DNA of 64,000 nucleotides from Nesterenkonia sphaerica (GCF_005771565.1 NZ_VAWA01000002.1:186001-250000); one strand, 5' to 3'; counted from the stretch's first letter, positions 50,520-59,307 are shown. Numbers and translations are program-made. Notes: a model not told the origin generated them from the sequence alone.

Positions 50520-50980
50520 TCCACCGCCTCGGTCTCCTGCGGAGACGCGTGGATGCGCAGCAGCCGCCACCGCTCAGCCGGCACACTTCTGCCAAGATCC
50601 ACGGTGCTCCGCTCCGCGGTGCACGGGTCCTGTATTTGAATCCGCCACACCTCCTGGGACACCAAACCGGCCCGTCCTCGTTCGGCGCGGGCGTCCTCAG
50701 CCCACCAACGGCGGCGTGCGAACCAGCGGAGAGGTTCGGCGATCACGTCATAACCACGTTCGCGCCACCACAAGTGCACCGGAAGGCCCCGCTCACTGAG
50801 GACCACGTCCACATGCTCGGTGATCCGCTCTGCAGACGGTTCGGTGACCTCTTCGGATGACCTCCTCTGTGCATAGGCCGCAGCTGTTTCTGCCGAGACC
50901 AACCGTGTCACCGTAGGAGGTGAGCCGAAGCGTTGCCGCAGCTCCAACGGTGCGGAGGGAGAATGAAGATGTGCTGTCAT
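50516..50980 (-). CDS. DUF6504 family protein, coupled to dnaE2
   Basis: A 154-residue soluble protein. The core ERITEHVDVVLSERGLPVHLWWRERGYDVIAEPLRWFARRRWWAEDARAE plus EVWRIQI matches the DUF6504 family, known from actinobacterial mutagenesis loci next to imuB and dnaE2. Its role is unknown. I start at ATG 50980, where the first conserved residues follow; upstream sequence holds the SOS box and a -10-like TACGAT and should be non-coding. Confidence 0.82.
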   Translation of the reverse strand: MTAHLHSPSAPLELRQRFGSPPTVTRLVSAETAAAYAQRRSSEEVTEPSAERITEHVDVVLSERGLPVHLWWRERGYDVIAEPLRWFARRRWWAEDARAERGRAGLVSQEVWRIQIQDPCTAERSTVDLGRSVPAERWRLLRIHASPQETEAVE

Positions 50981-51039
50981 TGTCAGGCTCCTAGCATCAT
51001 GGCGCGAACCTGATGGGAAGCGCGGAGCACCCATCGTAT

Positions 51040-51055
51040 TCGAACATAGATTCGA
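51040..51055. promoter_or_regulatory. LexA SOS box
   Basis: TCGAAC-ATAG-ATTCGA, one mismatch from the actinobacterial consensus TCGAAC-N4-GTTCGA. It is 60 bp before the DUF6504 start and adjoins the -10-like TACGAT (51033-51038, minus strand). The divergent SDR fusion gene starts 143 bp away. Confidence 0.8.
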
Positions 51056-51197
51056 TAGCAATGCAGAGCTTATGTCCCACCCTGGAGACGCTCCCATTCC
51101 CTCTGCAGGCACCACACACGCAGCCGCTGTCCGGGGAAAGCTCAGGTCAGCGTGGTCGGCTGAATAAGAGAGCAAACACGCCAGGGGAGGAGAGCAT

Positions 51198-52787
51198 ATG
51201 CGCGTCGTTGTTGTGGGAGCTACTGGAAACGTCGGTTCTGCCGTGCTGGAGGAACTCTCTGTCCGCTCGGAGATCACCTCAATTCTTGGGCTTGCCCGAC
51301 GTCTGCCGGATGCTGAGGCTGAACCGTTCTGCCATGCGGAGTGGGACAGCGTGGATATCCAGCACCCGGAGTCCACAGCAGCCCTGACCGAGCTTTTCTC
51401 CGGTGCAGATGCGGTGATCCATCTGGCGTGGCTGATTCAGCCAAATTCCCAGCGGGAGCTGCTGCGCCGGGTGAATGTCCACGGGACTAAGCACGTCCTT
51501 CAGGCCGCAGCCGAGGCTGGTGTGGAGAGAATAGCGGTGGCCTCCTCCGTGGGGGCCTATTCTCCAGTGGAGGATGATCACCCACGTGACGAATCTTGGC
51601 CCACGGAGGGCATCCCCGGCTCGCACTACAGCGAGGACAAAGCAGCCCAAGAGCGAGTGATGGATGCGTTTGAGGCGCAGCATCCGGGAACAGCCCTGGC
51701 GCGGCTCCGTCCCGGACTGATCTTCCAGGCCGGGTCGGGATCGGAGATTCAGCGCTACTTCCTGGGACACCTGGCCCCGGTGCAACTTTTGACCATGGTG
51801 CGGCCACCGGTGGTGCCTATGCCCAGCGGCATCCGAGCTCAGGCAGTACACGCCCGCGACGTCGCCAAGGCCTATGCCGAAGCGGTCATTCAGGGCGCTC
51901 GGGGCGCATTCAATATTGCCGCCGATGATGTGCTCACCGGTGAAGCACTCGCCTCTGTGATTTCGGGTCGCGAGGGTAAAGCCAGCATCACTGTACCGTT
52001 TGCGCCACTGAAGCCGCTGGTCAGATCACTTCACCGCGCACGGCTGCTGCCCATGGATGAGGGGTGGCTGGAAATGGCACGCCGGGCACCGATTATGGAC
52101 ATCTCACGTGCCCGGTCCACATTGGGATGGAATCCGGAATACTCCGGCACCGAGGCTTTGAGCGAGATGTTGGAGGCTATGGCAGACGGAGCCGGACGCG
52201 GCTCGATCCCGCTGCGCCCCCGCAGCATATCCGCCTTGACCGAACACCCGCTGCCGGCTGAGGACCATCAGCTTCCCTCCGGGATCGATACCGGCCTGCT
52301 GCGCAGCTACATGGCTGATCATCTGGCAGGTGCGACCGCAGGACTGAATCGCATCCAAGCGATGGCAGCCGCTTTTGAGGACACGCCTGTCTACCCGGAG
52401 CTGTCCCAGGTGGCAGAAGCTGTCGGCTCAGAACATCAGTGGCTGAGCCGGCTTATCCAGAGTCAGGGGTTTTCGCGCCCGGCAGTGGCCGCCCCGGCGC
52501 TGTGGCTGGGGGAGCGGCTGAGCAGGGTCAAACCCTATGCCAGGCCGTTGAAGCGGTCTCCGGCGGCTTTGGTGCTGGAGACCGAGTTGATGTTGGGAGC
52601 TGTCACCGCCAAGCGTCAAGGGTGGGAGGTGCTTTCTGACTATGCTGCGGAGCTCGGAGTGGATCGTGCAGTGTTCGAGCAGCTGATCGAGGCTGCGGAT
52701 GACCAGCGGGAGCATTTGCATCGGGTTCATGCCTATGCTCGCCCCAGAGTCTTCCGCACCGACCATGCAACGCTGTCCGAGGAGTGA
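51198..52787 (+). CDS. NAD-dependent epimerase/dehydratase fused to a C-terminal helical domain
   Basis: A 529-residue fusion. Residues 1 to about 330 form an extended SDR: cofactor motif VVGATGNVGSAV, then YxxxK in HYSEDKAAQER. From about 370 onward is an alpha-helical domain starting LLRSYMADHLAGATAGLNRIQAMAAAFEDTPVYPELSQVAEAV. It resembles four-helix-bundle proteins of actinobacteria that I know only as hypothetical. The substrate is unknown. It has GGAGGA six bases before the ATG and faces the SOS-controlled operon; the catalase gene follows after 129 bp. Confidence 0.8.
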   Translation: MRVVVVGATGNVGSAVLEELSVRSEITSILGLARRLPDAEAEPFCHAEWDSVDIQHPESTAALTELFSGADAVIHLAWLIQPNSQRELLRRVNVHGTKHVLQAAAEAGVERIAVASSVGAYSPVEDDHPRDESWPTEGIPGSHYSEDKAAQERVMDAFEAQHPGTALARLRPGLIFQAGSGSEIQRYFLGHLAPVQLLTMVRPPVVPMPSGIRAQAVHARDVAKAYAEAVIQGARGAFNIAADDVLTGEALASVISGREGKASITVPFAPLKPLVRSLHRARLLPMDEGWLEMARRAPIMDISRARSTLGWNPEYSGTEALSEMLEAMADGAGRGSIPLRPRSISALTEHPLPAEDHQLPSGIDTGLLRSYMADHLAGATAGLNRIQAMAAAFEDTPVYPELSQVAEAVGSEHQWLSRLIQSQGFSRPAVAAPALWLGERLSRVKPYARPLKRSPAALVLETELMLGAVTAKRQGWEVLSDYAAELGVDRAVFEQLIEAADDQREHLHRVHAYARPRVFRTDHATLSEE

Positions 52788-52844
52788 GCCACGGTCTCCC
52801 TTCAGCTTCGACCGCGGCGGAGGCTGCCTCATCAGGGGCTATCA

Positions 52845-52869
52845 CTTTTTTGAGATACTCGTAAAAAGG
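52845..52869. promoter_or_regulatory. Imperfect AT-rich dyad upstream of katA
   Basis: CTTTTTTGAG-ATA-CTCGTAAAAAGG shows mirrored T/A runs and GAG/CTC inner arms, 48 bp before the catalase ATG. It overlaps the likely promoter and may be an operator; the regulator is unknown. Confidence 0.3.
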
Positions 52870-52916
52870 TTAGGCTGAGGATGTCCGTCCCACCACATGG
52901 GGAACAAAGGAGTGCT

Positions 52917-54623
52917 ATGACTGACGACCCAATACTCACTACCCGCCAGGGTCACCCGGTGCCGAACAACCAAGATCAGCGCACGGTCGGCTCTCGAGGG
53001 CCGGCCACGCTGGAGAACTACCATTTCCTGGAGAAGATCAGCCACTTCGATCGCGAACGCATCCCGGAACGTGTGGTTCACGCCCGCGGGTTCGTGGCCT
53101 ACGGCGAGTTCGAGGCCACCGGCAAGATCGGTGATGAGCCAGCATCGACTTACACCCGGGCTCGACTCTTTCAGGAACCAGGGAAGACCACGGAACTGGC
53201 GGTTCGCTTCTCTACTGTCATTGGTGGCCGGGACTCCACAGAAGTCGCCCGGGATCCGCGCGGTTTCGCCGTGAAGTTCTACACCGAGGACGGGAACTGG
53301 GACCTGGTGGGCAACAATCTGCCGGTGTTCTTCATCCGGGACGCCCTGAAGTTCCCCGATGTGATCCACTCGTTGAAGCCCGATCCGATCACCTTTCGGC
53401 AGGAGCCCAACCGCATCTTTGACTTCATGAGCCAATCTCCAGAGTCAATGCACATGCTCACGCATCTGTTCAGCCCCCGGGGGATACCAGCGACCTACCG
53501 TCATATGGAAGGTTTCGGTGTCAACACCTACAAGATGGTCAACAATCAGGGTGAGACCGTCCTGGTGAAATATCACTGGTTGCCCCGCCAAGGGGTGGCC
53601 TCACTGACCGAGGGTGAGGCGGCCAATGTCCAGGCCCAGGAACTGGGATCGGCATCGAAGGACCTCTACGAAGCCATCGAACGCGGGGACTTCCCACAGT
53701 GGGATCTGTATGTGCAGCTCATGGAGGACCACGCCCACCCAGAACTTGAGTGGGACCCGCTGGACGACACCAAGATCTGGCCCGAAGACGATTTCCCGCT
53801 GAGACACGTCGGAACGATGACCCTGAATAGGAATATTCAGGACTTTCACAATGAGAACGAGCAGATCGCCATGGGCACCGGCGTCCTAGTGGACGGCCTG
53901 GACTTTTCAGACGACAAGATGCTGGTTGGTCGCACTTTCAGTTACTCCGATACCCAGCGCTACCGAGTGGGCCCGAACTACCTGCAGCTTCCGGTGAATT
54001 TCCCCCAGGGCGTTAACGGAAAAGTCCACACTCACCAACGCGGTGGTCCGATGAGTTACCACACGGATATAGCACCGGGGCAGAATTCCCATGTCAACTA
54101 CGAACCCAGCATGCACAACGGGCTTCAGGAGGCGCCAAGAAAGCCGCACAATCCGCCCCAGGTCAGTGGCCAAGTCCAGCAGTCCACCATTGAGCGCACC
54201 AACGATTACGTCCAGGCTCGTGGGCGGTACAGCACCATCGAAGATTGGGAGCGCGATGAGCTTGTCACGGTCATGGGCACGCTGCTCTCAGATTGCGAGC
54301 CCGATGTCCAGCAACGCATGGTGTGGCACTTCTTCATGGTTCATGACGATTACGGCAAGCGGGTCGGGGAGCAACTGGGACTCTCCGCCGCCGACGTGGC
54401 CCACCTCAAGCCCCTAGCTGCCCAGGACTTCACTGATGCCGAAAACCAGCGGCTGAAGAGTCTCGGCCACAACGGCGACTCCTTGGATGCTGCTCAGTGG
54501 GGCGGATGGACCTCTTCGGTGAAGGACCATCAGGTCACCGCGGAGGATGTGCTGTCCGGCAGCTTGGGTCAGCTGGAGTACACCAAAGACAAAGCGACAG
54601 CAGACGCAGCCGCTCAGTCCTAG
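52917..54623 (+). CDS. katA: Monofunctional heme catalase
   Basis: A 568-residue catalase decomposing hydrogen peroxide. Catalytic His55 is in [15 protein letters not shown], the Asn in [17 protein letters not shown], and the proximal heme Tyr in [12 protein letters not shown]. The core matches small-subunit (clade 3) catalases, but the protein is some 70-80 residues longer than the usual 480-500 because of a C-terminal extension without a flavodoxin-like domain. AAAGGAG precedes the ATG by five bases. The lactone oxidase gene follows after 15 bp. Confidence 0.95.
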   Translation: MTDDPILTTRQGHPVPNNQDQRTVGSRGPATLENYHFLEKISHFDRERIPERVVHARGFVAYGEFEATGKIGDEPASTYTRARLFQEPGKTTELAVRFSTVIGGRDSTEVARDPRGFAVKFYTEDGNWDLVGNNLPVFFIRDALKFPDVIHSLKPDPITFRQEPNRIFDFMSQSPESMHMLTHLFSPRGIPATYRHMEGFGVNTYKMVNNQGETVLVKYHWLPRQGVASLTEGEAANVQAQELGSASKDLYEAIERGDFPQWDLYVQLMEDHAHPELEWDPLDDTKIWPEDDFPLRHVGTMTLNRNIQDFHNENEQIAMGTGVLVDGLDFSDDKMLVGRTFSYSDTQRYRVGPNYLQLPVNFPQGVNGKVHTHQRGGPMSYHTDIAPGQNSHVNYEPSMHNGLQEAPRKPHNPPQVSGQVQQSTIERTNDYVQARGRYSTIEDWERDELVTVMGTLLSDCEPDVQQRMVWHFFMVHDDYGKRVGEQLGLSAADVAHLKPLAAQDFTDAENQRLKSLGHNGDSLDAAQWGGWTSSVKDHQVTAEDVLSGSLGQLEYTKDKATADAAAQS

Positions 54624-54638
54624 GCGGGGGAGTGATGA

Positions 54639-55883
54639 GTGGCACAGGAATTTAGGAACTGGTCCGGGTCGATCAGCTGCACTCCGGCGACCATCGCTGC
54701 CCCGAAGAGCGTCAAGCAGCTGCGCACTGTGGTCACACGGGCCGCCAGCCGCGGGGCGACGGTGCGTCCGGTGGGATCGGGTCATTCCTCGACCCCCATT
54801 TTCAGCACCGCGGATGTGCTGCTCTCCTTGGACAAGCTGACGGGGATGACCGAGGTCGATGCCGAGGCCGGCTGGGCCAAAGTGCTACCGGGGACAGGTC
54901 TGCGGGACCTGGGGGAGCAGCTGGCCCAGCATGGATTGGCCATGGAGAACCTCGGTGATGTGGACTATCAGTCCATCGCTGGCGCCGTCTCCACTGGTAC
55001 TCATGGGTCGGGCATTACGCTGGGAAATCTCTCCTCGACTGTCCTGGGCGGCCTCCTGGTCAATGGCAGGGGAGTGGAGATGCCCTTCGGCCTCGACGCC
55101 GGCGTCCCGCGTGAGGACCTGGATGCCGACCAGCTGCTGCGTGCCGTGCAGGTCTCGTTGGGGTCGCTGGGCGTCCTGACCTCCCTGACCCTACGGGTGG
55201 AGGAAGCTCATCACCTTCACCGGCTGAACTGGATCACCCACATTGATTGGGTGCTGGAGAACTACGCCGAGCTGGTCAGCACGAATCGCAGCATGGATTT
55301 CTATTGGTATCCGCGCAGCGACCTCGCCCAGGTGCGCACTCTTAATAAGCCCGGCGATGAGCCGGAGCTGACGCCGCGGGGCGAGCCCTACAGCGAACTG
55401 AAGAAGGACGTCACCGGACCCAATTATGAAATTATTCCCAACGATCGGATGCTCCGCTTTGAGGAGATGGAGTACATGCTCCCGTTCGATCCGGAACTTA
55501 CGGCCTTCCGTTATGTACGGGAACGGGTGAAATCAGCGCACCGCGCTGAGGTGGGTTGGCGGGTGCTGGTGCGCACAATTGCCCCTGATCACGCAATGCT
55601 GTCGAATACTGAGGCGGAGTACCGGCGGGGAGCGCCGTCAATGACGATCGCTCTGCTGCAAAACAACACCCTGCCGTTCCAGCGGTACTTCGATGACGTT
55701 GAACCCCTGTTCTGGAGGTTCGAAGGTCGCCCTCATTGGGGGAAGAAGCACCGGCTCAAGGGGCCTGAGCTGGCGGCGCTGTATCCGCAGTGGGACTCAT
55801 TTCAGGCCATCCGCAAGACTTTGGACCCCGAAGCTGTGTACATGAACGACTACCTGCGCGAGCTGTTCGGTGAGGAGATGTGA
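54639..55883 (+). CDS. FAD-dependent D-arabinono-1,4-lactone oxidase-like protein
   Basis: A 414-residue member of the vanillyl-alcohol oxidase superfamily. The FAD-binding half shows VRPVGSGHSSTPIF, where His may carry covalent FAD, and GAVSTGTHGSGITLGNLSS. The C-terminal half matches the ALO/alditol oxidase domain with the SMDFYWYPRSDLAQVRT and ending DPEAVYMNDYLRELFG. It should oxidise an aldonolactone or sugar alcohol and release hydrogen peroxide, fitting the adjacent catalase. GTG start with a GGGGGAG site. The stop overlaps the next start (TGATG). Confidence 0.87.
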   Translation: MAQEFRNWSGSISCTPATIAAPKSVKQLRTVVTRAASRGATVRPVGSGHSSTPIFSTADVLLSLDKLTGMTEVDAEAGWAKVLPGTGLRDLGEQLAQHGLAMENLGDVDYQSIAGAVSTGTHGSGITLGNLSSTVLGGLLVNGRGVEMPFGLDAGVPREDLDADQLLRAVQVSLGSLGVLTSLTLRVEEAHHLHRLNWITHIDWVLENYAELVSTNRSMDFYWYPRSDLAQVRTLNKPGDEPELTPRGEPYSELKKDVTGPNYEIIPNDRMLRFEEMEYMLPFDPELTAFRYVRERVKSAHRAEVGWRVLVRTIAPDHAMLSNTEAEYRRGAPSMTIALLQNNTLPFQRYFDDVEPLFWRFEGRPHWGKKHRLKGPELAALYPQWDSFQAIRKTLDPEAVYMNDYLRELFGEEM

Positions 55884-56290
55884 TGGCCCTGTCGTGGAAG
55901 AACGAGAACGACGCTGCCAGCGGCTGGGGAGGCAGGAGGTGGGTGTTTTCAGCCGGGTTCACCCCCAGTCGAAGCACCGGGTTCGAACCGGACTTCACCT
56001 CACGGAATACGCTGTGCCTGCTCAACACGGGGAACGAGCCAGCCTGCGTAGAGCTCACCGTGTACTACGAGGACGCGGAGCCGGTGGGACCCTACGAGAT
56101 TCTGGTCGATTCCCAGCGCGTCAAGCACCAGCGCATCAATGATCTGATCGACCCGGAAGCGGTCCGCCTCGACCGTCCCTACGGGCTCATGGTCGAGTCC
56201 GATAAGCCGGTGGTCGCACAGCTTTACTACTTGGACTCACGGAACGGAAACCTGGCGGTCTCGCATCTGAATCCGCTCCCATTGCCGTAA
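55883..56290 (+). CDS. Sensory rhodopsin transducer (ASRT) family protein
   Basis: A 135-residue beta-rich protein. TSRNTLCLLNTGNEPACVELTVYYEDAEPVGPYEILVDSQRVKHQRINDLIDPE closely follows the Anabaena sensory rhodopsin transducer pattern (ETVCILNxGDExAxVEITIYYxDxEPVGPY...RxKHxRFNDL). No rhodopsin gene is in the window. The start overlaps the lactone oxidase stop, so the two are made together; a sugar-related binding role is a reasonable inference. Confidence 0.85.
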   Translation: MALSWKNENDAASGWGGRRWVFSAGFTPSRSTGFEPDFTSRNTLCLLNTGNEPACVELTVYYEDAEPVGPYEILVDSQRVKHQRINDLIDPEAVRLDRPYGLMVESDKPVVAQLYYLDSRNGNLAVSHLNPLPLP

Positions 56291-56301
56291 CTGACGCAGA
56301 G

Positions 56302-56571
56302 TCAGTGGTTGCGCAACATGTCGATCAGCTCATCCTTGTTCTTTTGGGAGTAGCCGGTGAGGTCGAGCTCCTTGGCTCGATCGCGGAGCTCCTCCACCGT
56401 CCAGTCCTCGTACTGAGGGGACGTGCCTCCCTTCTTCCCTTGGGTGGAGCGCCCCTCCTGATTCGCGGAGTTGGCGATGCGTGCGGCCTTCTCCTTGGAA
56501 TACCCCTGCTCCTCGCGGAGCTTTTCATAGAGCTCTTCGTCCTTGACGCTGGAACGTTTCTGCTCAGCCAT
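56302..56571 (-). CDS. DUF7218-like small protein with Rho/SAP-type C-terminal domain
   Basis: An 89-residue highly charged protein. The first half (DEELYEKLREEQGYSKEKAARIANS) is a helical region common to small stress-associated proteins. The last 35 residues (WTVEELRDRAKELDLTGYSQKNKDELIDMLR) form a Rho-N/SAP-like domain, which often binds nucleic acid. AGGAGG lies nine bases before the chosen ATG, excluding the ATG three codons earlier. It follows the SDR gene on the same strand. Confidence 0.8.
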   Translation of the reverse strand: MAEQKRSSVKDEELYEKLREEQGYSKEKAARIANSANQEGRSTQGKKGGTSPQYEDWTVEELRDRAKELDLTGYSQKNKDELIDMLRNH

Positions 56572-56576
56572 AATTC

Positions 56577-57476
56577 TCATCCTCCTGTAAATGGTTTGCC
56601 CCCGGTGACCGGAATCACCGCGCCAGAGGTGTAGCTGGCCTGCTCCGAGGCCAGGTACACGTAGGCCCCAGCAAGCTCGGCCGGTTGACCCGGTCGGCCG
56701 GTGGGGGTGTCCTGCCCGAATTCCTGCACTTTGTCCTCAGGAAAACCTGTGGCTGGAATCAGGGGAGTCCAGATGGGCCCCGGAGCCACCGCGTTGACCC
56801 GGATGCCTTTGGTGCCCAGCTCGGTGGCCAGCACTTCGGTGAAGGCAACTTGGGCGGCCTTCGTCATGGCGTAGTCGAAGAGCGGGGGAGCAGGCCCGGC
56901 AGCCTGGATCGAGGTGGTCGTAATAATCGAGGCACCCGGCTGCAAGTGGGGCACCGCGGCTTGGGCTACGGCGATATGCGAGACCAAGTTGGTGCCGAAG
57001 ACCTTCTCGACCTCTGCCATAGGGGTGTCGGCAAAGTCAGTGCGCGCGCGCTGATAGGCCGCATTGAGCACCACGACGTCGAGCCCGCCCAGTTCCTCAA
57101 CCGCGGTCTGGACCAGCTTCTCGGCCGCCCCCTGCTCAGTGAGGTCCCCCGGACACAGTGCCGGCTTCTGTCCCGCTTCACGAATGAGGTCCGCTGAAGT
57201 CTCAGCGTCTGCCTGCTCCTGAGGGAGGTAGCCAATGGCCACATCAGCGCCCTCGCGGGCATAAGCCAGGGCCACCGCGCGTCCGATTCCGGAGTCGCCT
57301 CCGGTGATGAGGGCCCGTTTGCCCTTCAGTCGGCCGGAGCCCACATAGCTGTCTTCACCGTGGTCGGGCCGGGGGCTCATCTCTGAGGTCAGCCCTGGCT
57401 GGCCGGTGTCGGCATGGGCGGGTAGGTCATGGTCGTGATGTTTGGTCCGGGGGTCGTGCTGTGCTTTGTCAGTCAT
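56577..57476 (-). CDS. SDR family oxidoreductase (YghA-like)
   Basis: A 299-residue SDR with an extra hydrophilic N-terminal segment of about 45 residues, as in YghA and the general stress SDRs. The cofactor motif is ITGGDSGIGRAVA, with NAAYQ, TTSIQAAG and catalytic DYAMTK following. It ends ASYTSGAVIPVTGGKPF. The substrate is unknown. It sits in a minus-strand run between an alcohol dehydrogenase and the small DUF7218-like gene, all probably in one stress-related operon. Confidence 0.88.
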   Translation of the reverse strand: MTDKAQHDPRTKHHDHDLPAHADTGQPGLTSEMSPRPDHGEDSYVGSGRLKGKRALITGGDSGIGRAVALAYAREGADVAIGYLPQEQADAETSADLIREAGQKPALCPGDLTEQGAAEKLVQTAVEELGGLDVVVLNAAYQRARTDFADTPMAEVEKVFGTNLVSHIAVAQAAVPHLQPGASIITTTSIQAAGPAPPLFDYAMTKAAQVAFTEVLATELGTKGIRVNAVAPGPIWTPLIPATGFPEDKVQEFGQDTPTGRPGQPAELAGAYVYLASEQASYTSGAVIPVTGGKPFTGG

Positions 57477-57506
57477 AATGCTCCTTTGATGTCAGCGGCG
57501 GCGGTC

Positions 57507-58700
57507 TCAGCGCACGGGTTGTGGTTCCAGGACGACCTTGATGCACCCGTCTGCCTTCTTCTGGAACATCTCGTAGGCCTCCGGGGCTCGGTCCAGGGGG
57601 AGACGGTGGGTCACGAAATCGTCCACCCCGAGCGGATCACGGGGGTCCTCAACCAGCGGGAGGAGATCGTCCACCCACCGTTTGACGTTGGCCTGGCCCA
57701 TAGTGATCTGGATCTGCTTGTCGAACAGCGAAAGCATCGGCAGGGGGGAGGCTTGACCCCCGTAGACCCCGGAAAGACTCAATGTGCCTCCGCGGCGGAC
57801 CAGATCAATTCCGGTGTACAGCGCAGCCAGTCGGTCCATTCCAGCTTTGCCCATCACTGACTGCCCGAGCTTGTCGGGCAGGTACTGCACTGTCCGTTGG
57901 GCGAACTTCGCAAAAGCGGACTGCGCGTCGCCGTGGGCTTCCATCCCCACAGCATCGATCACGGCGTCGGGGCCGCGGCCCTGGGTAGCCTCACGGATCG
58001 CGGTCAGTGAGGCGTCAGTATTGTCATGGACCAGGATGCCCTGCCGGGCTGCCATCTCCCGGCGTTCGGGCACCGGATCAATGGCGTAGACGGTCAGTCC
58101 CTGATGCTGCGCGATGCGTGCGGCGAACTGTCCGATGGGGCCCAGCCCCAGTACCGCCACCGAGTCTCCGGGGGAGCGGTGAGCGTAGGCCACGGCTTGC
58201 CAGGCGGTGGGCAGGACGTCGGAGAGAAACAGATACCGGTGGTCCGGCAGCTCATCACTGACCTTGATCGGGCCATAGTCGGCATGCGGCACACGCAGGT
58301 ACTGGGCCTGTGCCCCGGGGACGGAGCCGTACAGCTGGGAGTACCCGAACAGCGGTGCCCCGGAGCCTTGGTCGCGGACCTGGGTGGTCTCGCACTGGGT
58401 CTGCAGCCCCTTGGCGCAGAAAAAGCAGTCGCCGCAGGCGATCTGGAAGGGAACCACCACTCGGTCGTCCGGCCGGAGATTGCTGTCCGGCCCCGCCTCC
58501 ACCACGCGACCCATCGGCTCATGGCCAACAATGTCTCCTGGAGTCATAAAGGGACCCAGGACTTCGAAGAGGTGAATGTCGGAGCCGCAGATAGCGGTGG
58601 AGGTGACTTCGATAATGGCGTCATTGGGCCGTTGGATGGTGGGGTCCGGAACGGTCTCGACAGAGGCTTTGCGGGTTCCTTGCCAGGTCACAGCTTTCAT
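57507..58700 (-). CDS. Zinc-dependent alcohol dehydrogenase (formaldehyde dehydrogenase-like subgroup)
   Basis: A 397-residue medium-chain dehydrogenase. The catalytic zinc ligands are Cys in TAICGSDIH and His/Glu in GHEPMGRV. The structural-zinc loop reads CGDCFFCAKGLQTQC with four Cys, and the NAD motif is VAVLGLGPIGQFAARIA. The long insert (about 110-140) and C-terminal pattern place it near the glutathione-independent formaldehyde dehydrogenase-like group; the true substrate is unknown. First gene of the minus-strand stress group, 30 bp before the SDR gene. Confidence 0.9.
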   Translation of the reverse strand: MKAVTWQGTRKASVETVPDPTIQRPNDAIIEVTSTAICGSDIHLFEVLGPFMTPGDIVGHEPMGRVVEAGPDSNLRPDDRVVVPFQIACGDCFFCAKGLQTQCETTQVRDQGSGAPLFGYSQLYGSVPGAQAQYLRVPHADYGPIKVSDELPDHRYLFLSDVLPTAWQAVAYAHRSPGDSVAVLGLGPIGQFAARIAQHQGLTVYAIDPVPERREMAARQGILVHDNTDASLTAIREATQGRGPDAVIDAVGMEAHGDAQSAFAKFAQRTVQYLPDKLGQSVMGKAGMDRLAALYTGIDLVRRGGTLSLSGVYGGQASPLPMLSLFDKQIQITMGQANVKRWVDDLLPLVEDPRDPLGVDDFVTHRLPLDRAPEAYEMFQKKADGCIKVVLEPQPVR

Positions 58701-58808
58701 GGCGTCCTCCTTGAACGGTGAGGTTGACGCGGCGTGCTTCGAACCATTCCTACGTTAGCGACATCTGCCTGGAGACTCTCTGGACATAAGCCGAAGGTTT
58801 GGGCAGAG

Positions 58809-59189
58809 TCACCGAGGGTCCGCGGCCTCGGGCTGCGCCGCAGCCAGCCAGCGCGCGGTGACCAGCCGACGGGCCAGCAGAAGAACGCCCAGTGTGCCCG
58901 TGGCCACCAGGATGAAGGAGAGCTCAGCACCACCGTCGGTGAAGAGCACCCGCAGCGACAGGCCCACCACCACGGTAAGGATTACTGCGACCACCCCGGC
59001 GGGCCAGACCTGAGAGGGCCGCGTCCACGATGAGCTCAGCAGCCAGGCCAGGACAAGTCCGGCCAGGAACGGCCAGGCGGTGCCGCTGACGGCCGCTGCC
59101 GAGAGCCCACTGTCATGCGCGTAATTGCCGGCGATCGCGAACAGCACCACCAGCACGGCATCGGTAAGCAAGAGTGCAGCGGAGACCAT
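58809..59189 (-). CDS. DUF3054 family membrane protein
   Basis: A 126-residue protein with four membrane helices: LLTDAVLVVLFAIAGNYAH, TAWPFLAGLVLAWLLSS, WPAGVVAVILTVVVGLSLRVLF and ELSFILVATGTLGVLLLARRLV. The layout and the TAWPFLAG motif fit DUF3054, whose function is unknown. TAATCT lies exactly six bases before the ATG, so a leaderless message is predicted. Confidence 0.85.
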   Translation of the reverse strand: MVSAALLLTDAVLVVLFAIAGNYAHDSGLSAAAVSGTAWPFLAGLVLAWLLSSSWTRPSQVWPAGVVAVILTVVVGLSLRVLFTDGGAELSFILVATGTLGVLLLARRLVTARWLAAAQPEAADPR

Positions 59190-59195
59190 GCAGCC

Positions 59196-59201
59196 AGATT
59201 A
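59196..59201 (-). promoter_or_regulatory. -10 element of leaderless promoter for DUF3054 gene
   Basis: TAATCT on the minus strand, six bases before the ATG. The divergent gap up to the nfeD gene (59190-59469) also holds an ATAAT/ATTAT dyad at 59308-59321. Confidence 0.45.
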
Positions 59202-59307
59202 CAGTCACGGTCGACGACGCCTCGGCCACACCAAAAAACCTTGTCGAGGTTGTGTGCCCTCGGTTCCATACTGCGAATGATCGCCCTCGCCCTCCCGACA
59301 ACCTGAC

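Noticed and set aside
56291-56307. ACTGAC-N5-GTCAGT hairpin between the ASRT gene and the convergent small gene
   Set aside because: Six-base stem only; may aid termination but not strong enough to list.
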